From Aporrectodea caliginosa (taxonomy: Eukaryota > Annelida > Clitellata > Crassiclitellata > Lumbricidae): a stretch of 64,000 nucleotides of DNA. Every line of letters begins with the position of its first letter. The stretch's first letter is position 1. The translations under genes and the position numbers were made by a program. This document shows, one piece after another, positions 10,917 to 22,980 of the stretch. The DNA lies in assembly GCA_020284085.1 (NCBI GenBank), contig JACEVL010000338.1, positions 275,001 through 339,000 of the forward strand. The letters run 5' to 3'. The notes under the pieces were generated by a model that worked only from the letters and a program-made list of their open reading frames with translations, was not told where the DNA came from and did not search any database.

Positions 10917-12726
10917 TATTCCTGAGAATCTATTGCCTTTGAATTATATAAACATACGTTTTTTTATTACAGTTCATGTTAATTTATCGGAAATATAGTT
11001 CTCCTAAAAGTGACGTTATTTTACAAAAGCTATAGATGTTATTCCTAATCATATCTACGCCAGGAAGACGTCAATATAATAAGGAATTCGAGAAACGCAG
11101 GAAAGGGAAGATTTGCTAACATCGGTATGTTATTTGGAATGGGTTAATTAATAAGACAAGAACTCACGAGTCATCAAAATGCATCCATTGGTCCAGAGGC
11201 TGACTACGATGGCGAACTCATTTATATGAGCTAGGGATGATGCTTAGGAGTTTGCGCTCAAAAATTGCTATTTTGAATTAAATTACATAATGTTATCCGA
11301 CAAATATAATCCTCCTAGACAAAGATTGAAAAATGAAAAGGATAGAAATTCAGACATGTAGCGAAGGAGGTCATTGACTGTACTGAATAAACGTTTGGAG
11401 CATCCAATTGAGTATGATTTGGAATTTTCATATGACTCTTCCAGTGTCAGACCCTATCTAACTTAAAAGTTTCTATGTGATACGAGATCTAGAATACTGC
11501 ATATAGGCCTATATGCGATATAATAATTATGACTGAATAAACAACAGCTTTAAATCGATGCCTGCATGTATTTAAATTATGGCCTACATTTCGAAATAGC
11601 TGTCCAAAGAAAATCTCTTAAATTGTCAAAGGGCTGCATTAGCAAATGCCTATAGACGTCGTAGTTCTTATCTACCGACTTCTGTAGCAATATGATTGTA
11701 AAGTCGGAAATAAATCGAAAGTAGACATTTTCATTTGACACCAACTTTTCCAGTTCCTCTACAGCCTCTTACAGCTGTCTAGTTTGGGTTACTAAATGTA
11801 CATCAGGTATAGGCCTACTAACTTCCAGTAAATGTGAAGAGTAAAAGCCAATTAAATTAACTCTCTACGCGATTAGAAAACGTAAGAATTATACAGTGTT
11901 TCACCTTATATCGATCGTCGTCTGACGTTGAAGGTCTGCTACCTGTGAATCAACACTTTAAGACGAAAGAGTTCTTAGCAACGACCTTTGCCCATAGCAA
12001 CTGCTTGACCTCTTTAACTATAATATTATCGTCTTTATTGCACTTATTATTGAACATTCAGGTTCAGTAAATCTGAATAATGATGAGCCGCACAAAACCA
12101 CTTTACCGTACACTTAATAACTGCTCACCTCAGTTTGGTTACCTTCTGGTATATTAAACAGCTGATCCCACAAAACGACCATAATATGCTGCATTAGTGA
12201 ATCCTTGACGTTTATTACTCTTTGCTATAGCTAGTCCATAAAAGTAGTCTGCTTATGTAGGCTAATTGCAGGTACAGGTGCGATTCAAATGCGCTCTGTT
12301 GGCTAAACTGCTTTGTCTTACTATTATTTTTTCTCTCGACGTAGAACACACACTACCTGCAATGTCCTGCATCCATAGAAGTTAGCGGGCCTTATAAGCA
12401 GAAAGCCATTAGAATCGTGATGTTTTCATATAAACCGCATAATATCAACATTGAAATCTTGTCAGAAGAGTTCACATAAATTATGAAAGTTTTTAAGTGT
12501 TCCAAACAAATTTTTTTTATGAATTCCATTTATTTAGTCATTCCTGCTACATATTTTAGAATCTTTTAATTCTGTCCTTTTACGAGTTTAGTTTTCTTGA
12601 TGAGAATTGTGGCATCCATCTTAGGATTTCCTTTCAGAAATCGAAAATTAGTAAAGGTCGGAAATTATGCTGCGGTAGTCGCATAAAGTAATCTAATTAA
12701 CAAAACTGTTCAAGAATTTCTATCCT
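10917..12726. other. Gene-free region upstream of the TRIM-Kelch gene
   Basis: AT-rich sequence without convincing exons, tandem repeats or terminal repeats. It should hold the promoter of the minus-strand TRIM gene; no clear core promoter element could be assigned. Confidence 0.4.
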
Positions 12727-13635
12727 CAGTAGGGCTGCCAACCGTCCCGGATTCGCCGGAACTGTCCTGGAATCAGCCTTGTGCGTCCTGTGTCCCGGAT
12801 TGATTCCAAATAATTGTCCCTGAACTTTTTGTAGCTATTCACTTCACCCATTGTTGTTCTAGTTTTCTCACACTAAACTCGAGCAGCCGGCCGCAAATGA
12901 GTTTTACAGAGTGGCCATAGAGCAGAACGTAGTTAGGTTAGTAATCTATTCTGTATGGAATAGCACGGCAATTTCGGATGTTGGATAGTGCTGGGTTGAA
13001 GTCTTCAAAATTTTACAAACCACTGACACTCAGTTGCTTAGCATTGTGTCTTAAGAAATGTCAACTCCCATTTCCAACGCTTTTTGCGGAGAATATTTAG
13101 CATTGTGAACGACCTATGGTGTGATAATCGCAACTGCCTGAACACCGCACTTGTTAAAGCGGAACTGTCGAAAAATTGTTTTTAACACGGCAAGTGCCGA
13201 GTTCTAAGACTTTGGACGCAGTGATCTATAACTGCTTTATACGACATCAACTCAGCAAAATTACAAGTTTGAGCGCACTTCTACACACCCATCGCAGAAC
13301 CAATAAATGCCATCTCCATGCATGTATAATTGCATATTATGAACTTCGCTCATGCTGGGCCCATAAGCTTGGTTAAGACGGTAGGTTACTAAAATTTAAT
13401 AAACGCTTTCTTCTTGAAGTTGATTCTAATTTTAAATATAGGTCACTTGTCTTTTGGCTGTAATTTTAAACGACTATTTTCGGTACGCTGCAGATTATAA
13501 ATGTACATTAAGCTGAGACAACATTCGTTACATAGGCCTACAGTGATATGATGTGGACAGCACAAATTGGGTCAATGGCATATCGAGTGACTGCGGGCGT
13601 TCAGGAAGAGGAAAATAAAAAAATTGGCAACCCTG
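12727..13635 (+). mobile_element. Internally deleted hAT-type transposon
   Basis: The ends are inverted (AGGGCTGCCAACC at the left; TTGGCAACCCT at the right), as in many hAT elements. Near 13063-13185 the plus strand encodes pieces of the hAT C-terminal dimerisation region: STPISNAF in one frame, then VNDLWCDNRNCLNTALVKAEL in another, separated by a frameshift. That arrangement (SNA...N.W...RN.L....V.A.L) is the family hallmark. The rest of the transposase is gone and no 8-bp duplication was found, so the element is an old, inactive copy. Confidence 0.65.
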
Positions 13636-13678
13636 ACCCATAAGCTTTCTCCTCCTCAACTTAACGAAAACTGCCTCC

Positions 13679-13854
13679 TCTCTCTGTCTCTGTCTGTCTC
13701 TGTGTCTCTCTGTGTCTCTGTGTGTCTGTCTGTCTCTGTCTGTCTCTGTTTCTGTTTCTGTTTCTGTCTGTCTCTGTCTCTGTCTGTCTGTCTCTGTATG
13801 TCTGTCTGTCTCTCGCTCTGTCTGTCTGTCTGTCTGTCTCTGTCTGTCTGTCTG

Positions 13855-13941
<87 letters not shown>

Positions 13942-13946
13942 TCTCT
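13679..13946. repeat. TCTG/TGTC and CT dinucleotide microsatellite
   Basis: A polypyrimidine tract: degenerate CTGT and TCTG repeats followed by about 70 bp of almost pure (CT)n. Long open frames on both strands here are by-products of the repeat. Confidence 0.97.
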
Positions 13947-13979
13947 GGTCTCTAAGGCATTATGGCAAACGGACTTGAA

Positions 13980-14105
13980 ACTCCATTGCACATCGATCAC
14001 TGGACAACCCCAACCCACATTCCCTCTTAGGACGCAGTGCTCGTGATTGCTCTTAACTTTAGAGTAATGCTCTAGAAATGTGGAGTTTACAATATTACGA
14101 TTTAC
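13980..14105 (+). mobile_element. LINE 3'-tail fragment
   Basis: The segment GACGCAGTGCTCGTGATTGC...TTTAGAG...GGAGTTTACAATATTACGATT resembles two other 3' tails in this window (41865-41975 and 46105-46195), which end in (GATTAC)n. It appears to be the 3' end of the same LINE family. Confidence 0.45.
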
Positions 14106-14805
14106 ACCCGTTAACGGATGTTAAGTGGGATGATCAGTTTGCTGTTGTTGGCTGCCCTCATCTAAATGTCGCTTGGGTTTATTTTGACTTGTATGACAGG
14201 CGCAGTCAATCTTTTCTTTTTGTATACAATCAGGAAGTTAATGAACTAAATCGATATTGAGTTCAAACTCATTATTATTTGTGGGTGTAACAACACTTAA
14301 GGAGAAAACAGCTCGGTCGCTTAACGACGTCCACTGTTACAATTATGATTTAAAATATAACGGGTCTAGTGAGTACACTGCCGCAAGTTGTGTCCGGATA
14401 CGAGAACCTCATGTAAAGAAAGCTAGCTTTGTCATTTTTTAAATGCAGAAGTTCAAACTCTGAACTTAGAGTGAGCTAACATAGGAACATAGATAACATA
14501 GATATCCGATTGGAACGGATAAATTACACAGATTATGGTAAGAACAAATATAATTATTGTCTTGTAATGTCAAGCTTACATGTAGACTAGAGTTCGTCAG
14601 TTGATGCATTCATGCAATTTCCATGAATCGAAAATATCAAATCTGTTAAGCTTATAGTAACGTGACACTGAAATGTGTAACATTAAGGACATTATAGCAT
14701 AAGGATGATGATAGAGTTTCCCATAAATTATACTTTGAAATTTTCGGTCTACAGTCCAAAAAAGCAAATATTTATCAGTCTCTTCCTCTGTCTTTACCAC
14801 CATAG
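14106..14805. other. Unassigned spacer
   Basis: AT-rich; several short frames of 60-70 codons without recognisable domains or splice logic. No feature is supported. Confidence 0.4.
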
Positions 14806-15205
14806 TACATGCGTTTGTCTGTTCCCAACTAGACTACTGAAACTCACTTCTTATGGGCCTCCCGAAACAGAGCCTTTCCCCATTCAATCGGTCTTTAATG
14901 ATTCAGCTAGGCTCATAGCCCGACTCCCTCGCTTTGCGCATATCTCTAAACATATAGGCCTATGTTTGATGTCTTGCACTGGCTTCCTATCACTTCGCGC
15001 ATGCCCTATACGATCCTCTTCCTAGTCTGCAAAGCGCAGCTGAGCTTTGTCCCAAAGTATCTTTCTGTCTATTTGAGAAAGCCGTTATCTGCAACCTCAT
15101 CTCGTTACTTATGCTCTGCTGATTGGCTTGATCTGTTTGTTCCTAGCACTAGGACTGCCTTGGCTCAACGCCAGGCATTTGCTGTGGTTGGTCCCTCTAT
15201 ACTTA
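14806..15205 (+). pseudogene. LINE (CR1/L2-like) reverse transcriptase C-terminal fragment
   Basis: Two overlapping frames encode the region that follows the reverse transcriptase in many LINEs: NDSARLIARLPRFAHISKH in one, then DVLHWLPITSRMPYTILFLV and ...RTALAQRQAFAVVGPSI in the next frame. The pattern matches the family's usual AARLI..LPRF.HI and LHWLPV..RI.FKI.. order. A frameshift separates the two parts and the fragment stops before the 3' end, so it is a dead, truncated copy. Confidence 0.75.
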
Positions 15206-15218
15206 GAATGACCTTTCT

Positions 15219-15640
15219 TATAGTATAGTATAGTATAGTATAGTATAGTATAGGAAGCCATTTATTGACAGAGCATCAAACACCATAAGACAGCAATCAG
15301 TACAAATCAGTACAAATTCAAGAAAAACTTTCCAGCAAATGATGCAAAAGTCAAAAGGTCAATACAAAAGGGTCATATGAACACGCTGCGGCTGGATAGA
15401 CCTTTATCTGGATAATATTTGGCAGTAGTAACATTGCAGAAACAAATGCAAGTCAAAGAACCAAACAAACAAACTGATTGTTTAAGTCTTAACACACAGA
15501 GATCAAACAGTCTTTAAGTTTTTTTCTCTAACAGATTAGGGTGGGAAGACGCGTAACATCATTTGGAAGATTGTTCCATATCGAAGGGCCAGACAACATT
15601 AATGAGGACATAACATCACTTCCCACTCACTTAAGGCGAA
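15219..15640 (-). mobile_element. LINE 3' end with (CTATA)n tail, minus strand
   Basis: On the minus strand the piece starts with GPSIWNNLPNDVTRLPTLI, the usual C-terminal motif (P.LWN.LP..IR) of CR1/L2-type LINE polyproteins, followed by a stop, a 3' untranslated region, AATAAA about 15 bp before the end, and a short tandem tail (CTATA)n at 15219-15252. A tail of short tandem repeats instead of poly(A) is typical of this LINE group. It lies directly against the preceding plus-strand LINE fragment. Confidence 0.7.
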
Positions 15641-16219
15641 ACTGATGACTGGTTTCCTCATCGGTCATTCGCTCTTTACAGAATTTTCTTTTTTCCCCGG
15701 GGTTTCCGTGCTGAGACACAGACAGAGGCAGACAGAGGGAGAGCAACTGATCGATGAGACCGAGGCACTTGCACCGGACGCCGCCGCCCGCGTCATCCAT
15801 CACCATGGCAACTGTCCTGGGAATTATTCGGCCGACCACAACACACGCACGCAGACAGACGAACACACACATACACATAAGCAAACACACACATAGACAT
15901 AAGCAAACATACAGATAGACACACAGAGACACACGGCCTCTGACGTCAACTGTCCCCGCGCCACGAGTCCACACACACACGAGTGCTATTATATATATAC
16001 ATGTAGGTTAGACGACGTATGATACATCGTACTATATGCATCTGCTGGATATAATATCATCATCATCCGTTGAAGGTTTTCTCTCGTCTTCATTGACTGC
16101 ATTGACTGAGCATAAATCTATTAACCTGGCGCCTCATAAATTGCGTATTATAAATTATAATTAAGGCGGAGAGTATATATATAGACGGGTTCGATCCTCC
16201 CCCGAATCCTCCTCTATTG
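15641..16219. other. Gene-free, ACAC-rich spacer
   Basis: Contains degenerate ACACA and AGACA repeats (about 15840-15980) and nothing else recognisable. Confidence 0.4.
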
Positions 16220-16830
16220 ACCTATATATATGCGAACTAACCCTGGATTTTTCCAAAACTCAAACTGATCATGTATTCTGATAACTGAAGATATTATAGC
16301 AGACCCAGACTTTGCTAATTCCAGACTACAACCCTGGATCTTAACTAAGTTAACTTACCCTGGATTCTCACTGACCAAAGGATGTTGACATATACCCTGG
16401 ATTGAGAGTGAACCTGGATTCTCACTGACCATGAAATCTGACTAACCCTGGATTGGGAATGACTCTGGACTGCATGGAGTCTGGAGCTGACCCTGGATTT
16501 GGAATGACCCTGGATTGGGACTGAACCTGGATTGAGAGTGAACCTAGATTGAGACTGACCTTGGACTGGGACTGACCTTGACTGGGATTGACCGTGGACT
16601 GAGTGACCCTGGATTGTCATGTGATGCAATTTAAAACATTCAGATATCACTTTTCAGGCACCTCCCCAAAAGCGTTGGATTTTAACTGAACCCAAATTCT
16701 GACAGATGACCTTTCACTTAACTGACCTTTCATTTCACTGGCTCTAGATTTTACTGACCACGGATTTTAAGTGACCCTTGGATTCAGATTGATGCTGGAT
16801 ATGAAACGACCCTGGATGTGATTAAGTTCA
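16220..16830. repeat. Degenerate repeat family with core ACCCTGGATT
   Basis: The phrase 'AC(C/T)CTGGATT' followed by 6-10 variable bases and ACTGACC or AGTGAACC recurs more than fifteen times, densest between 16345 and 16620. Spacing centres on 18-24 bp with many substitutions, so this is an old tandem array. Confidence 0.85.
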
Positions 16831-16924
16831 TGGGTGCAGATATATGTTCTTATAGGCATTAAGTTTCTTAAGTCTTAACATGCCTGCAGTGCCATGGTAA
16901 CAGAGCGTCATGGCTGGAATTAAC

Positions 16925-17010
16925 AGTGCGCTGAAAACCCTCTGGCGGTGCCAGTCCAAAGTCTGGTTGAATGAGGAGAGCGACGCTGATCATCTTCGTA
17001 AAACTTAAAC
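16925..17010 (-). repeat. Dispersed SINE-related segment
   Basis: Inverted relative to the copies at 37651, 38493, 40993 and 45081. It shares TGGCGGTGCCAGTCC, GAGGAG-GCGACGCTGATCATC and TTCGTAAAAC with them. This is the 3' part of the SINE-like family whose full-length member lies at 4224-4425. Confidence 0.65.
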
Positions 17011-18616
17011 TACTGGGAAAAGCATGTTCGCATGTGCCGTTTGTGTTTGGAATGGGTAAGAAAAGAGGAAGTGGCTCTCTTCCCAGAAAAAATCGCACTA
17101 TGGGCAGTAAACTTTCTGCAGGCAATGGAGGCAAGTGTTTTAATCAGGCATAGTGTTCCTTAAGGCGTAATGTATGCAATGTAATGTCGCGCAAACAGGT
17201 GCATTATTTTCTTGCAGTTGAACGTCTATTCATACAGTGGCGGCACCAGACATTTTTGTAACAAGGGCACGGGGCAATCATGCAAGTAACCAGTGCAGGA
17301 GCGGCTTATACCCCAAGTAAATTCTCGGCAGGGCAACGACCAGGGCAAAGGCTTTTTACCAGGGCAGGGCATTTGCCCTGGCTTGCCCTGGTGTAGTGCC
17401 GCCACTGTATAATTCATATCGTGCTGCAAAATCTCCGCCACATTTGCTTTTGACAAATCACGCGTTTAACCGACAGAATTAATTGTCCTGGCCTCCGAAT
17501 AATAATATATTTACGGCGTCGATTAAATGAGAAAACGATAAGTATTTAGCTTGGCCTGCTAACCAGTTCCTGCTAGAGGGTCGCCTCCCTCCCTCCTCCT
17601 CCCTCCCTCCGTCCGACAGATTTTTAAACGTAGCTATTTATAGAGCAGGTAGACGGCTGACCTCATTGGCTGGATTTTAAACTGGCCACAGCCGACCCCG
17701 CCCACCTAGGCTTATGGCCCAACAGGCAGGCCAAAGGAGTGATTTATTTGTTTGCCTCGTCAGCCTAGATATCCCCCACCCGGGCGAAAGTGACTCACTT
17801 TCACGCAATTCAGGCACCGGTAGCCAATCGGGTTTAGCAAGCTACTACTGATAGCTGTAGCTACACATTGCTAGCTATATAGCTACTGCTCTTTATTATA
17901 GATAGCTGCTCCCCACACGTAATGCACATTAAACGCCGTCAGTCCCCCTCCTCCTCCTCCTCCTCCTCCTCCTCCTCCGCTCTTCAGACGCTTGGCCTAA
18001 AATATGACTAAACAGTCTAGACTCTGCCCTCTATAGTTAGATATATACTCATACACATATACATAAACAAATATATATATATATATTTATATACATATAT
18101 GCATATGTATATATGCACTTCAAGTCGTCGAAAGAAAGCCTGGGATAGGCGTCTAGACAAACAATACGAATACGCGGTCTAGACGGGTTTAGTCACGTCG
18201 TCTAGGCCGTATTTAGTCCGTCTTAATCACGAAGCACACGTGATGCAACGACGAACGAGACGAGGAGGAGGAGGAGGAGGAGGAGGAGGACATGGAGGGA
18301 GAGGACATGGACGGAGAGGGTGTCGATCGACGAAAATTCAGAGAGAAAAGGGTTTGAGTGGGAGCTGGAGGTCTCGATTGAAGTGGTCTCACCAGTTGCA
18401 GGTTCACCAGCCAACAACGGATCATATATATAATCATATATATAGGTGCGTTTTATCAACGACGACGACAGAAGCAGATTCTGCAGGAAGAGAGAAGAAG
18501 TTCACGGACGAACAGTGATAGAATTTATTATCTTACACGCAATTTATACTATATTATAATTATGACACGCAATGCATTATCTCTACATAAGTTTATGTAT
18601 ATATATATGTGTGTGG
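17011..18616. other. Gene-free stretch with short satellites and a possible regulatory segment
   Basis: About 17220-17410 contains a paired CAGTGGCGGC / GCCGCCACTG inverted repeat, suggesting the ends of a 190-bp MITE. 17575-17615 and 17945-17980 are CTC-rich; 18255-18300 is (GGA)n. Near 17640-17830 sequence is less repetitive and includes ATTGGC and CCCCGCCC motifs, but no exon. 18050-18115 is (AT)n. Confidence 0.5.
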
Positions 18617-19775
18617 CAGGGTGGGCCATAAAAAAGGAACCACCTACGCATTTTGCTAATATTTCGGCCAAAAGTAAGAATTTTTAAATCAAATTTCACA
18701 GGCTGAAAGGCTATTCATATCTACGTATAGCATCCAAATTTCACCAAAACATTTCAAACAGAACAATAGTTATATCACTTTTAGTGAGTCCACCCACTGT
18801 TTTTTGATGGTTCAAAAACTTAACGCAACAACACGCAACAAAAAACTATTTTACTAAGTCACTTCTCAAATAATTGTTTTCAAACAAACTTGATATTACC
18901 AGATACATATTATTATTACTATTTAGAAAAGAAACGGGGTACCAGCGTAACTGCACGTCACTGTGACGTCACTTAGCAAGAAGACGATCAAGTTGGTAAA
19001 TAAAGAATTTTTCAGGTTAATAATTTTTTTATTGAAACAATGAAATTGAAATTTCTAAAATATCAAGATGGGCAAGGTGTCAGTGATAGACAAAATGCGT
19101 ATGCAAACACTTCATGAGCAAGGTCTTTGAGCAAAAGCTCTAATCGCCGCTTGCCCTGATAAATAGGCCTAGTGGAAGCTGAGTAGGCCTACCGTTAAAA
19201 AATATGCCTCCGCATTCATGAAAGGGGATCGGCTCTGGAACGTCGTAAAGGCAGCGGAAGGTCGAAATCTTCCGCACTCCAACAAATGGATAATCACGTA
19301 AGGGGAGCTATCATGCTGGAGAATACCACAATCTGCGTCCAAAGCTAAAATCGATAAGAGAATTGAAGGTCGCATTGAAGTTGATGTGTGAAGATTTACC
19401 TCTGGAACCCATCAACAAAGACATCAAAACTTTGCAAAAAGACTCAGAACATGTATGGGCACTGGTGGTGGACACATTGAACTCAAGTTGTGAAACAATA
19501 ATCAAGTTTGTTTGATTACAATTATTTGAGAAGTGACTTAGTAAAATCGTTTTTTGTTGCTTTTTGTTGCATTACGTTTTTGAACCATCAAAAAACAGTG
19601 GACTCACTAAAAGTGATATAACTTTTGTTCTGTTTGAAACTTTTCTGTGAAATTTGGCCATTATACGTAGATATGAATTACCTTTAAGCTTGTAAAGCAT
19701 GATTTCAAAATTCTTACTTTTGGCCGAAATATTAGCAAAAATGCGTAGGGGGTTCCTTTTTTTTGGCCCACCCTG
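18617..19775 (+). mobile_element. mariner-like element with about 275-bp terminal inverted repeats
   Basis: The ends CAGGGTGGGCC...GGAACC are inverted copies (18617 onward and 19775 backward), and the match continues inward for about 275 bp on each side (to about 18893 and from about 19501), ending at CAAACAAACTTGAT / ATCAAGTTTGTTTG. Between them, 19070-19495 keeps broken pieces of a transposase: a start MGKVSVIDKMRMQTLHEQG, a basic linker, and an end (RLRTCMGTGGGHIEL) resembling the mariner C-terminus (R...CI...GGHFE). The DDD core is missing and stops interrupt the frame, so this is a non-autonomous, internally deleted copy. TA follows the right end. Confidence 0.8.
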
Positions 19776-21420
19776 TATATATATGTATGCATATGTATGT
19801 GTTTGCGTGCATATTCATGTAGAATGATAGGCCTACTGTTGTTTTGAAGGTGGGGTATGATTTTCGTATATGTTGTGTGCAAGCTTTGGGTTCGAATCCG
19901 TCCTGTATATAAATAAGGTCGTGGCCTAAAGAGACTATAACATTAGACCGACTGACTATAACAGGGAACTAAACGACAGAAGCTGACAAATGGCACAACA
20001 GCCGGACAGACAAAAGGACAAAGGGACGGACAGAATTACCATGGCACATATAGACAGAAGGACTGCCAGCCAGACAGACAGACAGGCGGACAGACAGACA
20101 TATATAGACAGACAGACAGACAGATAGACACAGACAGACAGACGGATGAACAGATGCATATCTTGTTAGGAGATAAATCTTCACATGGTGTCGTGTAACA
20201 GAAGGATAATAATAATAATTAGTAGAAGCGTTGTCCACCCCTCCCCACACCCTCCCCACCCACCCTTGACCCACCGATTGCAATCTATGTATGGAAGCAG
20301 TTCCAGCATTGCTAAACGTTCTAAGATAATATGTATCGGTTTAGAACTCGATGCACTGCCCGTACTCTGGTGCATGGTGCCAGTCCGAAGCCTGTATGAA
20401 GGAGGAGGGCTCTGGCAGCCACAAGACGTCGTTAAACACTGAAAAGTAATAAACCTTCCTGTCTACAGCTCAGAATTTACGACGGTATTTCTGCGTAAGT
20501 ATACCACCTCTGCCCTATTTTAAGTGTCCGTGCATGGCATCAGGTATACATTACCCCTCCTTCTTCTCTCACTCCGACCCTCCCTACTTCCTTCCCTCCT
20601 TCCTTCTACAGGTCCACTTAAGAATAGACTTCAACGGAATTCTATCAACGTACAAACTCCAGAACAGACGAAATATACGACTCTAATCTAATCTAATCTA
20701 ATCTAACTATCTAACCAATCAATGGTTGATTCAAACGAAGATCTCAGGAAGGAAGGAAGAATTAAAGGCATTCCATAGGAGGAGAAACACAAAAATTCGG
20801 CATCATGTCTGTATGGCTGTCTGTCTGTGTCTATCTGTGTCTTCATCCGCCTGTCTATCTGTCTATCTGAATGTCTGCCTGCATGTCTATATATGTCTCT
20901 GTCTGACTGTGGCTCTTCATCTACACATCAGTCACAGATTGTCTGATGGTCATCACTGACCATTACATAACCACATAATTTGTCTGATCTGAGCAAAGAA
21001 CTGAAATGTCGTACACCCTGACCCAGCCATTCAGCAGACTGCATGCATACAAAGGCTGTATATAGACACAACGTTGTCTGTATGCAGACGCATCTGTACA
21101 CAGACAAGAGTGCTTCCTCGTAGCAGATATTGTCTATACTGCAGAGATTGTTTTTTTCTTCAGTGAATGACTTAAGATCTCTTTCTGAGAACAGATTTCA
21201 GCTACAGCAGCAACATCAGCAGCAGTAACAGTAACAGCAGCTGTGGCAGAATGGCCCAACATCATCATCATCATCATCCTCCGACCATCCTCCTTCGTTC
21301 GGTCAGGATGATTCAGAGGCTGCTGACGGCTGACAAAGATGAATACGAAGAAGAAGGCAATTTAGATAACCAGGAAGATGGTAATGCTGAAGATGCTGAC
21401 TGACGGTGGAGAAGGTGAGG
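19776..21420. other. Gene-free, simple-repeat-rich spacer
   Basis: Holds GACA/CAGA repeats (20040-20145), a SINE-related segment inverted at about 20366-20440 (GGTGCCAGTCC and AAGACGTCGTTAAAC shared with the family), a short (CTAAT)n at 20680-20710, and TCTG-rich sequence at 20815-20910. No exon seen. Confidence 0.5.
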
Positions 21421-21439
21421 GTCACACGATGAAGGTCAT

Positions 21440-21600
21440 GAAGATAATAGAGAAGATGATGGCCATAAATGTTGAAGATAATGAAGATAATAGAGAAGAT
21501 GATGGCCATAAATGTTGAAGATAATGAAGATAATAGAGAAGATGATGGCCATAAATGTTGAAGATAATGAAGATAATAGAGAAGATGATGGCCATAAATA
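21440..21600. repeat. 43-bp tandem repeat, about four copies
   Basis: Units begin at 21440, 21483, 21526 and 21569 (GAAGATAATAGAGAAGATGA...), nearly identical. The last copy is truncated. Frames of up to 116 codons across it are repeat artefacts. Confidence 0.93.
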
Positions 21601-21734
21601 AAATAGAGAAGATGAAGGTATATTGAAGGTATACCAGAGACGATAATGGCCACAAATTAGTAAATTACGAAGGCAAATTATAATTGAGAGAAGGCAGTGA
21701 CCATATAATTAAGGTAATGAAGACAATATTGTAT

Positions 21735-21963
21735 TGTATTGTATTTGAACACTTGTTATAGCGCCCCAACCAGATTTCCCATTCAGAGGCGCTCCCGACT
21801 ACTGCGCGAACGCTGAATCGGAGTTTCACGCCGAAGCGCATGAGCAATTGCGAGTGAAGGACTTGCCCAGGGTCCCTACGCGGCGACTTTGAGGTGGATC
21901 CGAACCCGCAACCCTCCAGCTGCAAGGCACCGAACATACCCCTACACCACCGCGCCCCAGTTG
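21735..21963 (-). mobile_element. tRNA-derived SINE, near full length, with (AATAC)n tail
   Basis: On the minus strand: a tRNA-like head (GGGGCGCGGTGGTGTAGGGG with B box GGGTTCGGATCC), a central block (ACCCTGGGCAAGTCCTTCAC, reminiscent of the conserved central block of CORE/MIR-type SINEs), then GAGCGCCTCTGAATGGG and a 3' end GGGGCGCTATAACAAG followed by (AATAC)n. The 3' end resembles the 3' end of the LINE at 22398-22980, as expected if the SINE borrows that LINE's machinery. Confidence 0.75.
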
Positions 21964-21994
21964 TATTGTGATGTGTTGTATTGTGTGTTGTATT

Positions 21995-22069
21995 GTACTC
22001 CACGTTTATAATGCGACCGAGCCACCCGCAGTAAAGATCCGAGAAATTAATCTCTGATAAACCGACCAA
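21995..22069 (-). repeat. Partial copy of the 4224-4425 SINE
   Basis: 75 bp nearly identical to 4292-4366 (TACTCCACGTTTATA...CTGATAAACCGACC), the central part of that SINE. The tRNA head and 3' end are missing. Confidence 0.85.
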
Positions 22070-22397
22070 TAGAGTTATATTAACAAAGGATAGAAATTGA
22101 AACAGAAATCAACAGCATATTAAAACAGAATTAGAGTTAAACGAAATAATTAAAATTATGACAACAAACTGCCTAGACAAAAAGAAACAAAGAAGGGTCA
22201 TAATATTAAAATCTATTGACTATAAAACAAATTAAAAGTTTAATTTTATTTAATTAAATCATCGAATCGAAGAAAAACAATGGCGGCGAAATTTCAATTT
22301 ATCATCACAAGAAAAGCAATCAAGAGCCGGTCTCTGGAGGATTTCAATCCCTCTCTTCCTCTAAATTCCACTGGACATATATATCCTGCAGATCGGC

Positions 22398-22980
22398 ACC
22401 ATCATTCATTCATTCGTTCATTCATTTATATAGAACAGTTATATAGCGCCTCTTCAAAAACTACTCGGAGGTGCCCCCGACTCCAGCACGGCTAAAAAGA
22501 TCAAGTCTTAAGGTAAGAAAAGAACGTAGGAGATAATTCTTAAGGTCCTATAGGAAAGAGGCGAAGATCTCCGCGGGGAAGGCCATTCCAGGTCGATGGG
22601 TCCACCACCGAGAAAGAGCGGTTCTGCCTGGTGGAGGTACGGGCAAGAGACCAGGAGACCCTGTTCGGATGAGCGGAGGGATCGGAGCCCCTAGCATTAA
22701 AGACTGCAGGGCAAAAGAGCTTGCGAAGGTATACAGGCATGCAGGAGCGAGGCATATATTAAGCAGCGCCTGCAGACTCCTATTACGCAATCCACTGCTC
22801 ATGAGAAGGGAGTCAGTGGAGAATGTCACGCAGACAACTACTGCAGATGCCTTGCACACTGTGAGAACAATGTTCAGCGCTACAGAAGAGCTCTCTTTAC
22901 GACGACACAAGAGACTCCAGAACGTATACCGAGACATGAACTGCCTGCAGTATATGGACAGTGACCAAGAAGGTAAGTAA
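22398..22980 (-). mobile_element. LINE (CR1/L2-like) 3' fragment, minus strand
   Basis: The minus strand encodes RQNRSFSVVDPSTWNGLPRG, the C-terminal RAFS...P..WN.LP motif of LINE polyproteins, preceded by related but frame-shifted sequence up to about 22960. Downstream are a 3' region, GAGGCGCTATATAAC and a tail of (ATGA)n at about 22398-22425. The frames are broken and the 5' part is absent. Confidence 0.65.

Noticed and set aside
13624..14046. 140-codon frame of SLS/CLS residues
   Set aside because: Artefact of the CT/TCTG microsatellite.
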